A DNA stretch of 64,000 bases from the NCBI RefSeq assembly GCF_007752535.1, contig NZ_CP036426.1, forward strand, positions 1,612,001 to 1,676,000. Direction: 5' to 3'. Positions within the stretch are counted from its first letter, which is position 1. Each line of letters opens with the position of its first letter. Shown here one piece after another: positions 55,484 through 64,000 of this stretch. The notes beneath the pieces were generated by a model. That model had not been told where the DNA came from. It worked only from the letters and a program-made list of their open reading frames with translations, and did no database searches. The position numbers and the translations under genes are program-made. The DNA comes from Tautonia plasticadhaerens (lineage in GTDB: Bacteria > Planctomycetota > Planctomycetia > Isosphaerales > Isosphaeraceae).

Positions 55484-56948
55484 ATGCTGGGCCCATTCGA
55501 TTTCGGCGGATTCGGCATTGCAATGGGCTTGCTCGCGACGACGGCCGCGACGCAGGACGCCTCGTCACCCGATCGGGGTCTGGACGATCGGCCGAACGTC
55601 GTGTTCATCCTGGCCGATGATTTGGGGGTGGACCGATCTGGGGTGCTTCGGCAGTCGCTACTACCAGACCACGAACATCGACCGCCTGGCCACGCAGGGG
55701 ATGACGTTCACCGACGGCTATTCTAGCGGTCCGAATTGCCAGCCGACCCGGGCGGCGCTGATGAGTGGCCAGTACGGCCCGAGGACCGGGGTCTATACCG
55801 TGGGCTCCCGAGATCGCTTCGAGTGGCGACGACGATCGCTCGAGCCGCCGGAGAACCGCACGCATCTCTCGCCGTCGGTGGTTTCCGTGGCCGAATCGCT
55901 GAAACGGTCTGGCTATGCGACCGGGATGTTCGGCAAGTGGCACCTCGGCAACCAGCCCGAGGTCCACCCGCTCGCACAGGGTTTCGACGAGGCACTCGTC
56001 AGTTAAGGCCGGCACTTCGCCTTAGAGACGAACCCGAAGGTCGACGTCCCCGACGGGACATACCTGACGGATTTCCTCACCGATCGGGCGGTCGGGTTCA
56101 TCAACCGCCACAGAGACCGCCCCTTCTTCCTGTACCTGCCACACTTCGCGGTTCATAGCCCATTCCAGGCGAAGGACGCACTGATCGAACGGTCCCGGGA
56201 GGTCCCGCCGGCCGCCGGCCACGGAGATCCGACCTACGCGGCCATGATTGCCAGCCTGGATGAGAGCGTCGGTCGAGTCCTCGACGCGATCGACTCGGCC
56301 GGGCTTGGCGATCGGACGCTCGTCATCTTCTCGTCCGACAACGGCGGCCTCGGCGGGTACCAGGCGGATGGGTTGGAGGGGATGCGATCGATCACCGATA
56401 ATGCCCCGCTTCGGAGCGGGAAGGGGAGTCTCTACGAGGGGGGGATCCGAGTACCCTTCTTGTTTCGATGGACGGACACGATCGAGCCGGGCTCGCGTTC
56501 GGGGGAGCCGATCCTCAGCGTCGACCTCTATCCGACGCTCCGTGAGCTCGCCGGCCCCTCCTCCCCGGAGGACCAGGTGCTCGACGGCGTCAGCCTCTTG
56601 CCCCTCCTGAAGGGAGAGGCTGAGACGACCGGACGAGACGCGCTCTTCTGGCACTTCCCGGGCTACCTCGGGGCCGGGAGGGGCCAGTGGCGGACCACTC
56701 CAGTCAGCGTGGTCCGATCCGGCCGCCTGAAGCTGCTTCACTTCCTCGAAGACGATCGCGTTGAACTGTACGACCTCGAGGCCGACCTCGGCGAGTCGAA
56801 TGACCGAGCGAACGATCGGCCGAATGATGTCCGCCGGTTGCGAGCCCGACTCGACGAGTGGAGGGCCGAGGTCGATGCGCCGATGCCCCGACCGATCGTC
56901 CCGCGTGGTCGGGCCACGGAGAGGTCTCAATCGCTCGGCAAGAATTAA
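55484..56948 (+). pseudogene. Type I sulfatase, frameshift plus stop
   Basis: The start (ATG 55484) encodes a hydrophobic leader (GFGIAMGLLATTAA) and NVVFILADDLG. There a run of five Gs at about 55625-55629 has one base too many; the native reading is GWTDLGCFGSRYYQTTNIDR. The active-site motif CQPTR (formylglycine Cys) is present in SGPNCQPTRAALMSGQYGPR, then GKWHLGNQ. TAA at 56004-56006 interrupts the frame again before HFALETNPKVDVPDGTYLTD. The rest (IFSSDNGGLGGYQADGLEGM) is open to 56948. Two lesions make it inactive unless they are sequencing errors. Confidence 0.88.
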
Positions 56949-57040
56949 TGAGATGGAAGTTCGTTCCCGGGATCGGGGGATGAACGCTCCCCGGCCTTCG
57001 CGGCCTCGGGGGCGGGAGATTCGAGGCATCAGGTCGGGCA

Positions 57041-57886
57041 TTACACCGTTACCGGTCGATCCTGATCCTCGAAGAGGGCGTCGAGGTCGGCGGGCACGTC
57101 GAAGACCCGGCACACCTCCGGCCGGCGGTACTCGGCCCCGCCGGTCATCGCGACGAGGTTGGGGAGGATCCGAGCGACCGCTGGATTGTGGACATGCCCG
57201 CAGAGCACGAGCAGCCGACGGTCGGGACTCCGGGTCATGACCTCCACCAGGGCGTCTCCCAGGGAACCACAGGAGAAATGGGGGGCCCATTCGTCATTGG
57301 CGACTCGGCCCTTGAACACGCAGGATTCGCGGAACGGAGGGACGTGGGTGGCGAAGATCGCCGACCGATGCCGTTGCAGGGCATGGGGCAGGGCTCGCCT
57401 CGCGAAGGACGCCGCCTCGTCCCCGAGCGATCGGAGCACTCGGGCCAGGCTCATCCGATCCAGCCCGGAGAGTTCGCCGATCAGCCGGTAATCGTTCAGT
57501 CGGATCGTCGAACCGGCGAAATCACCCAGCCTGGCGTCTCCCCAGCCGTCGTGGCCGAGCAGGGCGACCTCGGGGCAGATCGAGAGGACCCCCGATTCGG
57601 GGAGCCAGTTCAGCGGCGTGATGCGACGCGTCACCTCGGCCATCGCCGCACGGATGTCGGCGATTCGGCTGCCATAATAATCGTGGTTGCCCAGCACGAA
57701 GTCGATCGGGCATGGAAGCCGGTCGGCCAGGAACCCGAGGGTTTCTCCGAGGTCGAACGACTCGGCGATGTCCCCCGAGATGACCAGCCGATCGGCGCCG
57801 GAACCCTCGACCTCCTCGCAGAAGCGGCCCGCGGTCTCCCGGTCGACGAAATTCAGGTGGATGTCGGTCGCCCACGCCAGCCGCAT
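57041..57886 (-). CDS. Calcineurin-like metallophosphoesterase
   Basis: 281 residues. The metal motifs are in order: AWATDIHLNFVD (D-x-H), LVISGDIAES (GD), FVLGNHDYYG (GNHD), IFATHVPPFRE (H) and LVLCGHVHNPAV (GHVH). There is no signal peptide. The substrate could be a nucleotide, a phosphoprotein or a nucleic acid. It follows the DUF790 gene by 23 bases on the same strand, so they are likely co-transcribed. Confidence 0.92.
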   Translation of the reverse strand: MRLAWATDIHLNFVDRETAGRFCEEVEGSGADRLVISGDIAESFDLGETLGFLADRLPCPIDFVLGNHDYYGSRIADIRAAMAEVTRRITPLNWLPESGVLSICPEVALLGHDGWGDARLGDFAGSTIRLNDYRLIGELSGLDRMSLARVLRSLGDEAASFARRALPHALQRHRSAIFATHVPPFRESCVFKGRVANDEWAPHFSCGSLGDALVEVMTRSPDRRLLVLCGHVHNPAVARILPNLVAMTGGAEYRRPEVCRVFDVPADLDALFEDQDRPVTV

Positions 57887-57909
57887 CGATCGCTCAGTTT
57901 CAATTGGAA

Positions 57910-59172
57910 TCAGTCCGCGTCCAGCAGCGTCGGCTGCGAGGCGCCCGGCAGGAATCCCCGGAGCAGGGCGAGCATTTCCTTGGCATTCGGGATCTCCTTG
58001 AACCGGAGGACGGGCCCGGAGAGGCCCTGGATCGCCCCCTCGTCCACCTTCATGGAGTCGGAGATCGCCAGGAGGTACCGGGGAGGGCCGTGCTTCGGCA
58101 GCACTCGGAGTAGTCGGTCGAGCGCCGACCGCTTCCAGAAGCCGAGCACCTCGACGAGGACGTCCGTGCCGGTCGGAAGGTGGACGAACCTGAGGTCGGG
58201 GACCCAGACCCCCTCACGACCGAGGTCCACCAGCTCGGTCGCCTCGCTCACGTCCCATTCAGGCGCCAACTGTCGGAATCGATCGAGGAAGGCCAGGATC
58301 TCGGCGGGGACGTACTGCCCGGCGTCCTGATAGTGGGAGACCAGCCCATCGGCCGATCCCAGGTGGAAGGTTCTGGGCTGTCGCTTCGGGCCCCAGCGCA
58401 GCTCGGCATCGATCCGGAAGTCGGAGCAGAGCAGCAGGGCCGGCAGGAACAGGGCCATTTGCAGTCCGTATCGATTCGTGGCCATGAACAAACTGAGTGG
58501 GCCGTCCAGGAAGAAGGTATAGCCGGAGGCCATCGACCCCTTCACCTGGTAGAGCAGGCGGTGGAACTTCAGGTGTCGGAAGAGCTGCCGATACCGGGGA
58601 GGCCGCTCGCCACGGACTTCGGCCTCGAGCTGCACCGATCGCAGGAGTACCGCCTGGGCGAGCGCGACGTTGTAGCGGTCGATCAACCCGATCGCCGACA
58701 GCCCATCGAAGCGGAGCAGCGTGTTCTCGTCCTTCAGGTCGGCGAACATCCCCGAGACGACCTGGTCGGGGGGAAGGTCCAGCTCCTTCCCGACGGCGGC
58801 GAGTACCTCATCCCGGCGGAACGGCTCCCGGAGTCCCGGCCGGGAGGAGCCGGCCAGTGCCTTGCGTTGCTCGGCCGCCGCGGTGAAGACCTTCTCACGC
58901 AACTCCTCGGGAGGGACGTCGGCAACCACCTCGAATTCGGCCCGGTCCTCCAGGACCTTCGCCAAGCCCTGATGCACCAGGGACGACATCCCTTTGCCCA
59001 CCACCGCTTCAATCTCCGAGGCAATCTCGCCCCGGGACATGCCGACTCCCTCCCGGAAGATCAGAAGGAGACTCTCGGAGACCTCCAGCCAGTAGCCGTT
59101 GTCCCGGTCCAGGTATTGCGGGATCACCCGATTCTTCGAGTTCCGGACGCGGACGAGGTTACCAGTAAGCAT
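57910..59172 (-). CDS. DUF790 (Bax1-like) putative nuclease
   Basis: 420 residues. LTGNLVRVRNSKNRVIPQYL is the characteristic DUF790 start. FDGLSAIGLIDRYNVALAQA, FRHLKFHRLLYQV and SGYTFFLDGPLSLFMATNRY are family core motifs. The C-terminal PVPDLRF-like segment (VWVPDLRFVHLPTGTDVLVE) and VLGFWKRSALDRLLRVL belong to the nuclease domain. In archaea and some bacteria the homologue Bax1 works with the XPB helicase in DNA repair. No XPB gene is in the window, but the adjacent phosphoesterase could be a functional neighbour. Confidence 0.88.
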   Translation of the reverse strand: MLTGNLVRVRNSKNRVIPQYLDRDNGYWLEVSESLLLIFREGVGMSRGEIASEIEAVVGKGMSSLVHQGLAKVLEDRAEFEVVADVPPEELREKVFTAAAEQRKALAGSSRPGLREPFRRDEVLAAVGKELDLPPDQVVSGMFADLKDENTLLRFDGLSAIGLIDRYNVALAQAVLLRSVQLEAEVRGERPPRYRQLFRHLKFHRLLYQVKGSMASGYTFFLDGPLSLFMATNRYGLQMALFLPALLLCSDFRIDAELRWGPKRQPRTFHLGSADGLVSHYQDAGQYVPAEILAFLDRFRQLAPEWDVSEATELVDLGREGVWVPDLRFVHLPTGTDVLVEVLGFWKRSALDRLLRVLPKHGPPRYLLAISDSMKVDEGAIQGLSGPVLRFKEIPNAKEMLALLRGFLPGASQPTLLDAD

Positions 59173-59204
59173 CGAGGAACGCCTGGCGATCGATCAGGGC
59201 GAGG

Positions 59205-59645
59205 TCATAGGCAATCCGACCGAGAGACCGGCGCCCAGCCCCGTCGATGATACTCCATCCACCCGAGCCGGCGGAATGGCCGGACATCCAGGAGCCAATG
59301 CCCGATTACGCTCCGCTCCGGGGAGACGAGGTCCGGGGTCCCCGCGGCCGGCCCTGCCGAGATCAGCCGACCTCCCCGATCGTAGGCACACTGGTTCCCG
59401 GCGACAGGGTCGGTCTCCGGGTCGAAGAGGCGGTAGGTCACGAAGGCCCCGGGATGGAACCGGGAGGTCGATCGGTCTCTGTCCAGGGTGACGACGAGCC
59501 GGGTATGCTGCTCCGGGAGCCGGGCCAGGCCCTCGACCTTGCAGGGACAGGGGACTACCCGATCGGCCAATGGCAGGCCCCTGCCAGGCGAGGCACAGCC
59601 GAGGACCATCGTCAACCAGACCGTCGCGGCGGCGATCCGAGCCAT
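59205..59645 (-). CDS. Small lipoprotein of unknown function
   Basis: 146 residues. ARIAAATVWLTMVLGCASPG is a lipoprotein signal with the lipobox VLGC, so the mature protein would be anchored through Cys17. The rest, with VPCPCKVEGLARLPEQHTRL and HPGAFVTYRLFDPETDPVAG, contains no recognised domain. It lies 32 bases upstream of the DUF790 gene and may share its transcript. Confidence 0.7.
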   Translation of the reverse strand: MARIAAATVWLTMVLGCASPGRGLPLADRVVPCPCKVEGLARLPEQHTRLVVTLDRDRSTSRFHPGAFVTYRLFDPETDPVAGNQCAYDRGGRLISAGPAAGTPDLVSPERSVIGHWLLDVRPFRRLGWMEYHRRGWAPVSRSDCL

Positions 59646-59696
59646 GGTCGATCCCCTCCCTGGGAACGAGCGGTCCGGCGGGGTCGAGAACCAACT

Positions 59697-60878
59697 TCAG
59701 AGCATCTCGCTCATGACCGAGTCGGCCAGGAAGACGCCGGAGCGGGTCAAACGGACCCGCTCCCCATCGTCTTCGAGCCAGCCCCGGGACACCGAACGGG
59801 CGATCTCGGACCCGCACAGCGCATCCAGGGCGTAACCGGTCCGGTCCATGAACTCTCGCCGGCCGATACCGATCGCGGTCCGTCGGAGCATCAGCACGGA
59901 GGTCTCCCGGGCCCGGGACTCGGCATCGAGCCGTTCCACCGGCCCCGAGGGATCGAGCCCGGCCTCCAGCCGCCGCAGGTACGACGGCAAATCCCTCGTA
60001 TTCACGGCGCGGGCCCCACCGACGTACCGGGCCGCGCCCAGGCCGAATCCGTAATACGCGTCATTCGCCCAGTACACGAGGTTATGCCTCGACTCGTGCC
60101 CATCCCGCGCGAAATTCGAGATCTCGTATTGCTCGAGCCCCGCGCCGGTGAGCCGGTCGATCGTATGGGCGTACATCGCATACTCGACCTCCTCGTCGAC
60201 TGCCCGGACGAGCCCGGCGTGTCTCTGCTTCCACAGGGCCGTTCCCTTCTCGAAGATGAGCCCATAGCAGGACAGGTGCAAGGGGCCGAGCGAAATGGCC
60301 TGCTCCAAGTCATCCTGCCATTGGTCCAACGTCGAACCTGGTGCGGCGAAGATCAGGTCCAGCGACCAGCGGTCGAACCGAGGTCGGATCAGTTCGACGG
60401 CCCTCGACACGTCCTCGGGGCGGTGCTTCCGCTCAAGCGCCTCCAGGGAGCTGGGCTGGAAGGATTGGGCCCCGAGGCTGATCCGATTGACGCCGCCATC
60501 GGCCAGCACATCGAGTTTTTGCTCGTCCAGGGTGCCCGGATTTGCCTCGACGGTCCATTCCGCCCCGTCGATCGGTCGGAAGTGCCGCCGGACCAGGGCG
60601 AGGAGTCGATCGAGCTGGGTGGCGTCGAGCCGAGTCGGCGTCCCTCCCCCGATGAAGATCGAGTGGACCTCGCGGGGTCCGTCGAGCGCCAAGGACAGTT
60701 CCCGAGCCAGGGCGTCGAGGTAGCGATCGGCGAGGTGGTCGGCACCGGCCAGCGAGGCGAAATCGCAATACCCGCACTTGTGCGCGCAGAAAGGGACATG
60801 GAGATAGACTGCCCGGGGCCGAATCCAGGGCGGATCGGCCGGCGAGGTCGAGTCGATCAGGACGGAGACGGCGGGCAT
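59697..60878 (-). CDS. hemW: HemW-type radical SAM protein (heme chaperone)
   Basis: 393 residues. VYLHVPFCAHKCGYCDFASL carries CxxxCxxC, which binds the [4Fe-4S] cluster used with SAM. IFIGGGTPTRLD, VNRISLGAQSFQP and LDLIFAAPGSTLDQWQDDL are standard HemW/HemN core motifs, and YEISNFARDGHESRHNLVYW is typical of the HemW subgroup. HemW delivers heme and is not a true coproporphyrinogen oxidase; the CNFC motif of HemN is absent. ATG 60878 (PAVSVLIDS) gives the usual length. Confidence 0.93.
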   Translation of the reverse strand: MPAVSVLIDSTSPADPPWIRPRAVYLHVPFCAHKCGYCDFASLAGADHLADRYLDALARELSLALDGPREVHSIFIGGGTPTRLDATQLDRLLALVRRHFRPIDGAEWTVEANPGTLDEQKLDVLADGGVNRISLGAQSFQPSSLEALERKHRPEDVSRAVELIRPRFDRWSLDLIFAAPGSTLDQWQDDLEQAISLGPLHLSCYGLIFEKGTALWKQRHAGLVRAVDEEVEYAMYAHTIDRLTGAGLEQYEISNFARDGHESRHNLVYWANDAYYGFGLGAARYVGGARAVNTRDLPSYLRRLEAGLDPSGPVERLDAESRARETSVLMLRRTAIGIGRREFMDRTGYALDALCGSEIARSVSRGWLEDDGERVRLTRSGVFLADSVMSEML

Positions 60879-61015
60879 AAGCGGAAGGCCCTGCACCGGA
60901 ATCCGGATTCCCGGGGAGGTCAAGACCCCTGAGTCGTCATCGGTCAGGGGCCGCCCCTGGCGAGCCTGCGGGGCGGGCCGAACGTCAGAATCATACCAGG
61001 TGGTCAACCCCGGGT

Positions 61016-61303
61016 TCAGGGAACCGGCTCCAGAAAGCGCACCTCGGGGATCCGGTCCTTGACGGTGGCCTCGATCTGAAAGGTCAGGGCGATTGCCGCC
61101 GACGAACAACCCTGACACGCGCCGGAGAGGCGGATCTGGACGATGCAATCGTCGTCGATCCCGACGAGTTCGACATCCCCGCCGTCGGCCCGGAGTTCTG
61201 GGCGGACGGATTGGTCGAGCACCTCCTCGATCCGGGCTCTGAGGTCAGGACCGGGCCCGGAGGAGGTGCAGGGGTCGGGTTGGCTCATTCGGGCGATGCT
61301 CAC
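61016..61303 (-). CDS. NFU-domain iron-sulfur cluster carrier
   Basis: 95 residues. IEEVLDQSVRPELRADGGDV and LSGACQGCSSAAIALTFQIE form the NifU C-terminal domain with its CxxC, which binds and passes on a [4Fe-4S] cluster. A second ATG at 61288 may be the true start. It is upstream of hemW on the same strand (137-base gap). HemW is itself an Fe-S enzyme, a plausible client. Confidence 0.92.
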   Translation of the reverse strand: MSIARMSQPDPCTSSGPGPDLRARIEEVLDQSVRPELRADGGDVELVGIDDDCIVQIRLSGACQGCSSAAIALTFQIEATVKDRIPEVRFLEPVP

Positions 61304-61331
61304 GGGGGTTGGAGATGCTCGGGGCGATCAC

Positions 61332-61670
61332 TCAGTAGCGGTCGTATCCGCCGCCGCCGTATCCGCCGCCGCCGTATCCGCCGCCGCCCCGGCCTCCACC
61401 ACCTCCACCGTTCCCGCCGGGCGTGCGGGGACGGGCCTCGTTGACCGTCAGCCGGCGACCGGCGTTGTCCTGGCCGTCGAGGGCGGAGATGGCGTTGTCG
61501 GCCTCGTCGTCGTTATCCATCTCGACGAAACCGAAGCCCCGGCTCCGGTTCGTCTCGCGGTCCTTGAGGACTTGGGCGGATCGGACCGCACCGTACTGCT
61601 CGAACAGGGCAAGCAGATCCGCATCGTTGACCGAGTAGGCTAGGTTGCCGACGTAGAGTCGCTTCGCCAT
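61332..61670 (-). CDS. Glycine-rich RRM RNA-binding protein
   Basis: 112 residues. The RRM has RNP2 (RLYVGNLAY) and RNP1 (RGFGFVEMD) with the aromatic RNA-contact residues. The tail is Gly/Tyr rich with three tandem copies of a 15-bp unit (YGGGG), seen in the DNA around 61330-61385. Such Rbp proteins are single-RRM cold- or stress-related RNA binders in cyanobacteria and planctomycetes. ATG 61670 is chosen because MAKRLYVGN is the family start. Confidence 0.93.
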   Translation of the reverse strand: MAKRLYVGNLAYSVNDADLLALFEQYGAVRSAQVLKDRETNRSRGFGFVEMDNDDEADNAISALDGQDNAGRRLTVNEARPRTPGGNGGGGGGRGGGGYGGGGYGGGGYDRY

Positions 61671-62173
61671 GACGTTCGCCTGGATCGAGTCAGGCTCTCC
61701 ACCGAGCGCAAACGGAGAAGGGAAAACCCGAGGAGCGCCGGCCGAGAATTCGGTCCGGCGCGGGACGGAAGGGGTTGAAGTCATGTCGTCTCAATTGTGA
61801 TCAGACACACCTTCCGGCCGCCGGGGGAGGACATCCCCGCCGAGGCCTCCCCGCGTCGGAACGCTAGGGAGGCGATTGGAAGATGTAACGCCTCGGGACA
61901 TGCGTGTCAATCGCCTCCTCGCCCGATTTTCTCCGAAGTCGGTCCTCGTCGCGTCGGATACCTTGACCGCCCTCTCGGGCGGCCTCTAGAATCGATCGAG
62001 GGCCGTTGACCCCTCGACGGCCGGCGATTTTTCATGCGTTCATCCGTCGTCGATCTCGCGGCGAACTCGCCCGGCGGCGGCCCTCGAATCCCTCGGGGGT
62101 GGGTTGCGAGCCCGGGCGAAGGCCGGACCTCGCGTGCCACACGGCCGCTCTTTCCCCACGGAGTCTCCCCGCC
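61671..62173. other. Divergent intergenic region upstream of the RRM and DUF1573 genes
   Basis: About 500 bases between two divergent genes. The frame of each gene extends into it without family similarity. It should hold both promoters and a long leader for the RRM gene. No promoter motif could be assigned with confidence. Confidence 0.3.
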
Positions 62174-63397
62174 ATGGTCCGCTGGATCATCCTGGCCGTC
62201 CTGGTCGTCGCGGTCTCGGCCACGGTGCCCCTGGCCGTCAGCTACCTGCCGGCCGACGTCTCCGGCCCCGTCCCCGCCTCCCGGACCGAGGAGTCGGAAG
62301 GGCCCCCGCCGGAGGTCGTGGTCGAGGGGGAGCCGACGTTCAACTTCGGCATCATGAGCGAGCAGGACGAGGGGGTCGAGACCTGGGTCGTCCGCAACCA
62401 GGGCGAGGGGCCGCTCCGCCTCCGGTTCGTCGAGAAGCCCTGCACCTGCACCGGGGTCAAGATCGGCGAGGACCGCGCCTCGATGGTCGAGGGTGAGGAG
62501 TTCGTGGTCGATCCCGGCGACCAGGTCGAGATCGCCCTGACCTGGGAAACCCGCCAGAAGATCGGCGAATTCTCGACCTTCGCCCGCTTCGCCACCAATG
62601 ATTATGAGCGGAATCCGACCTTCACCCTGACTATCGAAGGGACCGTCACCCCCTCGGTCGTCGTCAATCCTCCCCGACTCGACTTCCCGGCGACCCCGAG
62701 CGACGAGGAGATTTCCCTCTCCACCATGGTCTTCTCCCCCACGATGCCCGAACTGGCGATCACGGGTGAGCCGAAGACCTCCCGCCCCGGTTCGCTCGTG
62801 CCCGAGATCCGACCCCTCACCGACGAGGAACTCCAGAAGTTCAACGAGGAGCGGACCTCCCAATCCTTCGGCCCCTCGCACGCCCATGTCGAGGGTGAGC
62901 CGGCTCACGACCACGAGACGATCCCTCAATTGTCCGCCGGATACCTGCTCACGGTGACGCTCAAGCCCGGGATGCCCCTCGGCCGATTCGCCGACGCCGT
63001 CGGCCTGAAGACCGACCACCCCCTCAAGCCGGCGCTCGAAATCCCCGTTTCCGGACAGATTGTCGGGCCCATCTCCGCGATGCCCGAGCGCGTCTACATG
63101 CCCGGAATCACCAGTTCCCGGGGACGATCGACGAACGTGACCCTGAACGTCCGGAACCACGATCAAACGGCCTTCACGGTCCGAATCCCCGAGTCGCTCC
63201 GCGAGGTCCTCGAGACCTCGATCGACCCGGAACCGACCGCCTCGGAGCGGGACCTCTATCGCCAGTACCGCATGGAGGTCCGGGTCCCCAAGGGGGCCAA
63301 GCCGGGACAATATCGGGGGACGATTGTCCTGCAAACCGACCACCCTCAAGCCGAAGAGATCAAGATCCCGGTCGACGTCCTCATCCGGGGCGGCTGA
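62174..63397 (+). CDS. DUF1573-repeat exported or anchored protein
   Basis: 407 residues. The N-terminal helix VRWIILAVLVVAVSATVPLA anchors or exports it. The first DUF1573 unit has FNFGIMSEQDEGVETWVVRN and KPCTCTGVKIGED with the typical CxC. A second immunoglobulin-like unit follows near residue 290 (MPERVYMPGITSSRGRSTNV) and a final strand set ends IVLQTDHPQAEEIKIPVDVL. DUF1573 proteins are common in planctomycetes and Bacteroidetes envelopes, and their role is unknown. It lies 127 bases before the lipoprotein gene on the same strand. Confidence 0.88.
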   Translation: MVRWIILAVLVVAVSATVPLAVSYLPADVSGPVPASRTEESEGPPPEVVVEGEPTFNFGIMSEQDEGVETWVVRNQGEGPLRLRFVEKPCTCTGVKIGEDRASMVEGEEFVVDPGDQVEIALTWETRQKIGEFSTFARFATNDYERNPTFTLTIEGTVTPSVVVNPPRLDFPATPSDEEISLSTMVFSPTMPELAITGEPKTSRPGSLVPEIRPLTDEELQKFNEERTSQSFGPSHAHVEGEPAHDHETIPQLSAGYLLTVTLKPGMPLGRFADAVGLKTDHPLKPALEIPVSGQIVGPISAMPERVYMPGITSSRGRSTNVTLNVRNHDQTAFTVRIPESLREVLETSIDPEPTASERDLYRQYRMEVRVPKGAKPGQYRGTIVLQTDHPQAEEIKIPVDVLIRGG

Positions 63398-63524
63398 GCC
63401 GGGCCTCGTCGTCGAACACCCGGCGCCCGGGGTTCGTATCAGTCGCCGGGGTGACCCGAGGCCGAGCCGAGGGACCCCGGCGGTGTTCGACCGGCGGCGG
63501 GACGCGGACACGGAGACCGGATCG

Positions 63525-64000
63525 ATGACGCAGCGTCGGAGCCCGTGGAAGGCCGTCCCCTGGGTGCTGATCGCCGTCGCGATCCTCTCTTATGTCGGGT
63601 GCTCGTCCGGTAGGAAGCCGGGGAACCCAGGTCGGATTGACGACTCCGCCTCGACCGCTTCGCCCCCGGTGGCTGACTCGGGGGAGGGCGAGGTCGAAGA
63701 CGGACGGCTCCCCGACGCCATCCTGGTCGTCTCGGGCCATCAACACGGCTACCTCGAACCCTGCGGCTGCACCGAGGGGCAGAGCGGCGGCCTGGGTCGC
63801 CGGGCCGACCTGATGAACGAGCTGAGGGACGAGGGCAGGACGCTCGTCCCGATCGACCTCGGCAGCATCATCGCCGACCCGGCTGGCGCCCGGGGCGGCC
63901 CGGATCAGGTCAAGATCAAGCTCGGCATCGGGCTCGAGGCCCTGGCGAGGCTCGGTTATGAGGCCCTGTCGCTCAGCGCAGACGACCTGGGGATCGGCCT
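63525..64000 (+). CDS. Start of a lipoprotein resembling exported 5'-nucleotidase/metallophosphatase proteins (partial)
   Basis: 158 codons are visible and the frame is open to the window end. VLIAVAILSYVGCSSG is a lipoprotein signal (lipobox YVGC). After a low-complexity linker, ILVVSGHQHGYLEPCGCTEG and GGLGRRADLMNELRDEGRTL match the N-terminal part of secreted metallophosphatase-like proteins in which a PCGC motif precedes GGL-RR. The catalytic part is beyond the window, so the function is provisional. Confidence 0.6.
   Translation, partial: MTQRRSPWKAVPWVLIAVAILSYVGCSSGRKPGNPGRIDDSASTASPPVADSGEGEVEDGRLPDAILVVSGHQHGYLEPCGCTEGQSGGLGRRADLMNELRDEGRTLVPIDLGSIIADPAGARGGPDQVKIKLGIGLEALARLGYEALSLSADDLGIG

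Overview
This window is chromosomal DNA from a high-GC planctomycete, most likely of the Isosphaeraceae/Gemmataceae type. The evidence is inferred from gene content: DUF1501 and sulfatase genes, a serine/threonine kinase paired with a CHAT protein, DUF1573 and DUF1990 proteins, twin-arginine signal peptides, an ECF41 sigma factor operon, and an extreme load of insertion sequences (IS). No 16S rRNA gene or other taxonomic marker is present, so the assignment rests on content only.

Layout. (1) 1-9.5 kb is ordinary housekeeping sequence: the end of a Kelch-like gene, a PP2C phosphatase, an SGNH hydrolase, a VKOR-like/SPW-repeat/SDR cluster, a Kef-type antiporter with TrkA domains, a glycosyltransferase and ribF. 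(2) 9.5-14.2 kb holds a copper-type P-ATPase wrecked by a 68-bp MITE, an IS701-family element nested at the edge of the MITE, an in-frame stop, and a fusion to an IS5 remnant that removes its 3' end. (3) 14.2-17.4 kb is an intact operon: cupin, epimerase, ECF41 sigma factor and NmrA-like SDR, with a candidate ECF41 promoter in front and a second copy of the MITE behind. (4) 17.5-23.1 kb has a CGNR regulator, an IS3-like element, an epoxide-hydrolase-like gene split by a second IS701 copy, and a frameshifted quinone oxidoreductase. (5) 23.1-41.7 kb is a dense nest of transposable elements: a chimeric IS701/IS4 transposase and members of IS3, IS66, IS630 (four), IS110, IS5 (IS1031-like and IS903-like), IS1595 and an unassigned DDE family. 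Inside it lie a tyrosine recombinase beside tRNA-Arg(ACG) and two remnants of one broken CRISPR array. (6) 41.9-47.6 kb is a decayed kinase plus TPR/PDZ/CHAT gene pair, hit by a second type of MITE, an ISAzo13 element, stops and frameshifts. (7) 47.6-50.2 kb contains further IS5, IS256 and other transposase remnants. (8) 50.4-64 kb returns to ordinary genes: two DUF1990 proteins, an NHL protein, DUF1501, a broken sulfatase, a metallophosphoesterase, DUF790, HemW, an NFU protein, an RRM protein, DUF1573 and the start of a lipoprotein.

The most informative structures are in the mobile layer. Many insertions can be undone on paper: removing the element and one copy of its target duplication restores an open reading frame exactly. 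This is so for the P-ATPase (3-bp TTA), the hydrolase (4-bp GTAG), the kinase (TA) and the IS903-like transposase (3-bp TCA), and it gives a relative order of insertions. Notable are two MITE families, a transposase that looks like an in-frame recombinant of two IS families, and a CRISPR array cut inside its repeats by IS elements, with its leader and trailer ends now in opposite orientations. No cas genes are present in the window.
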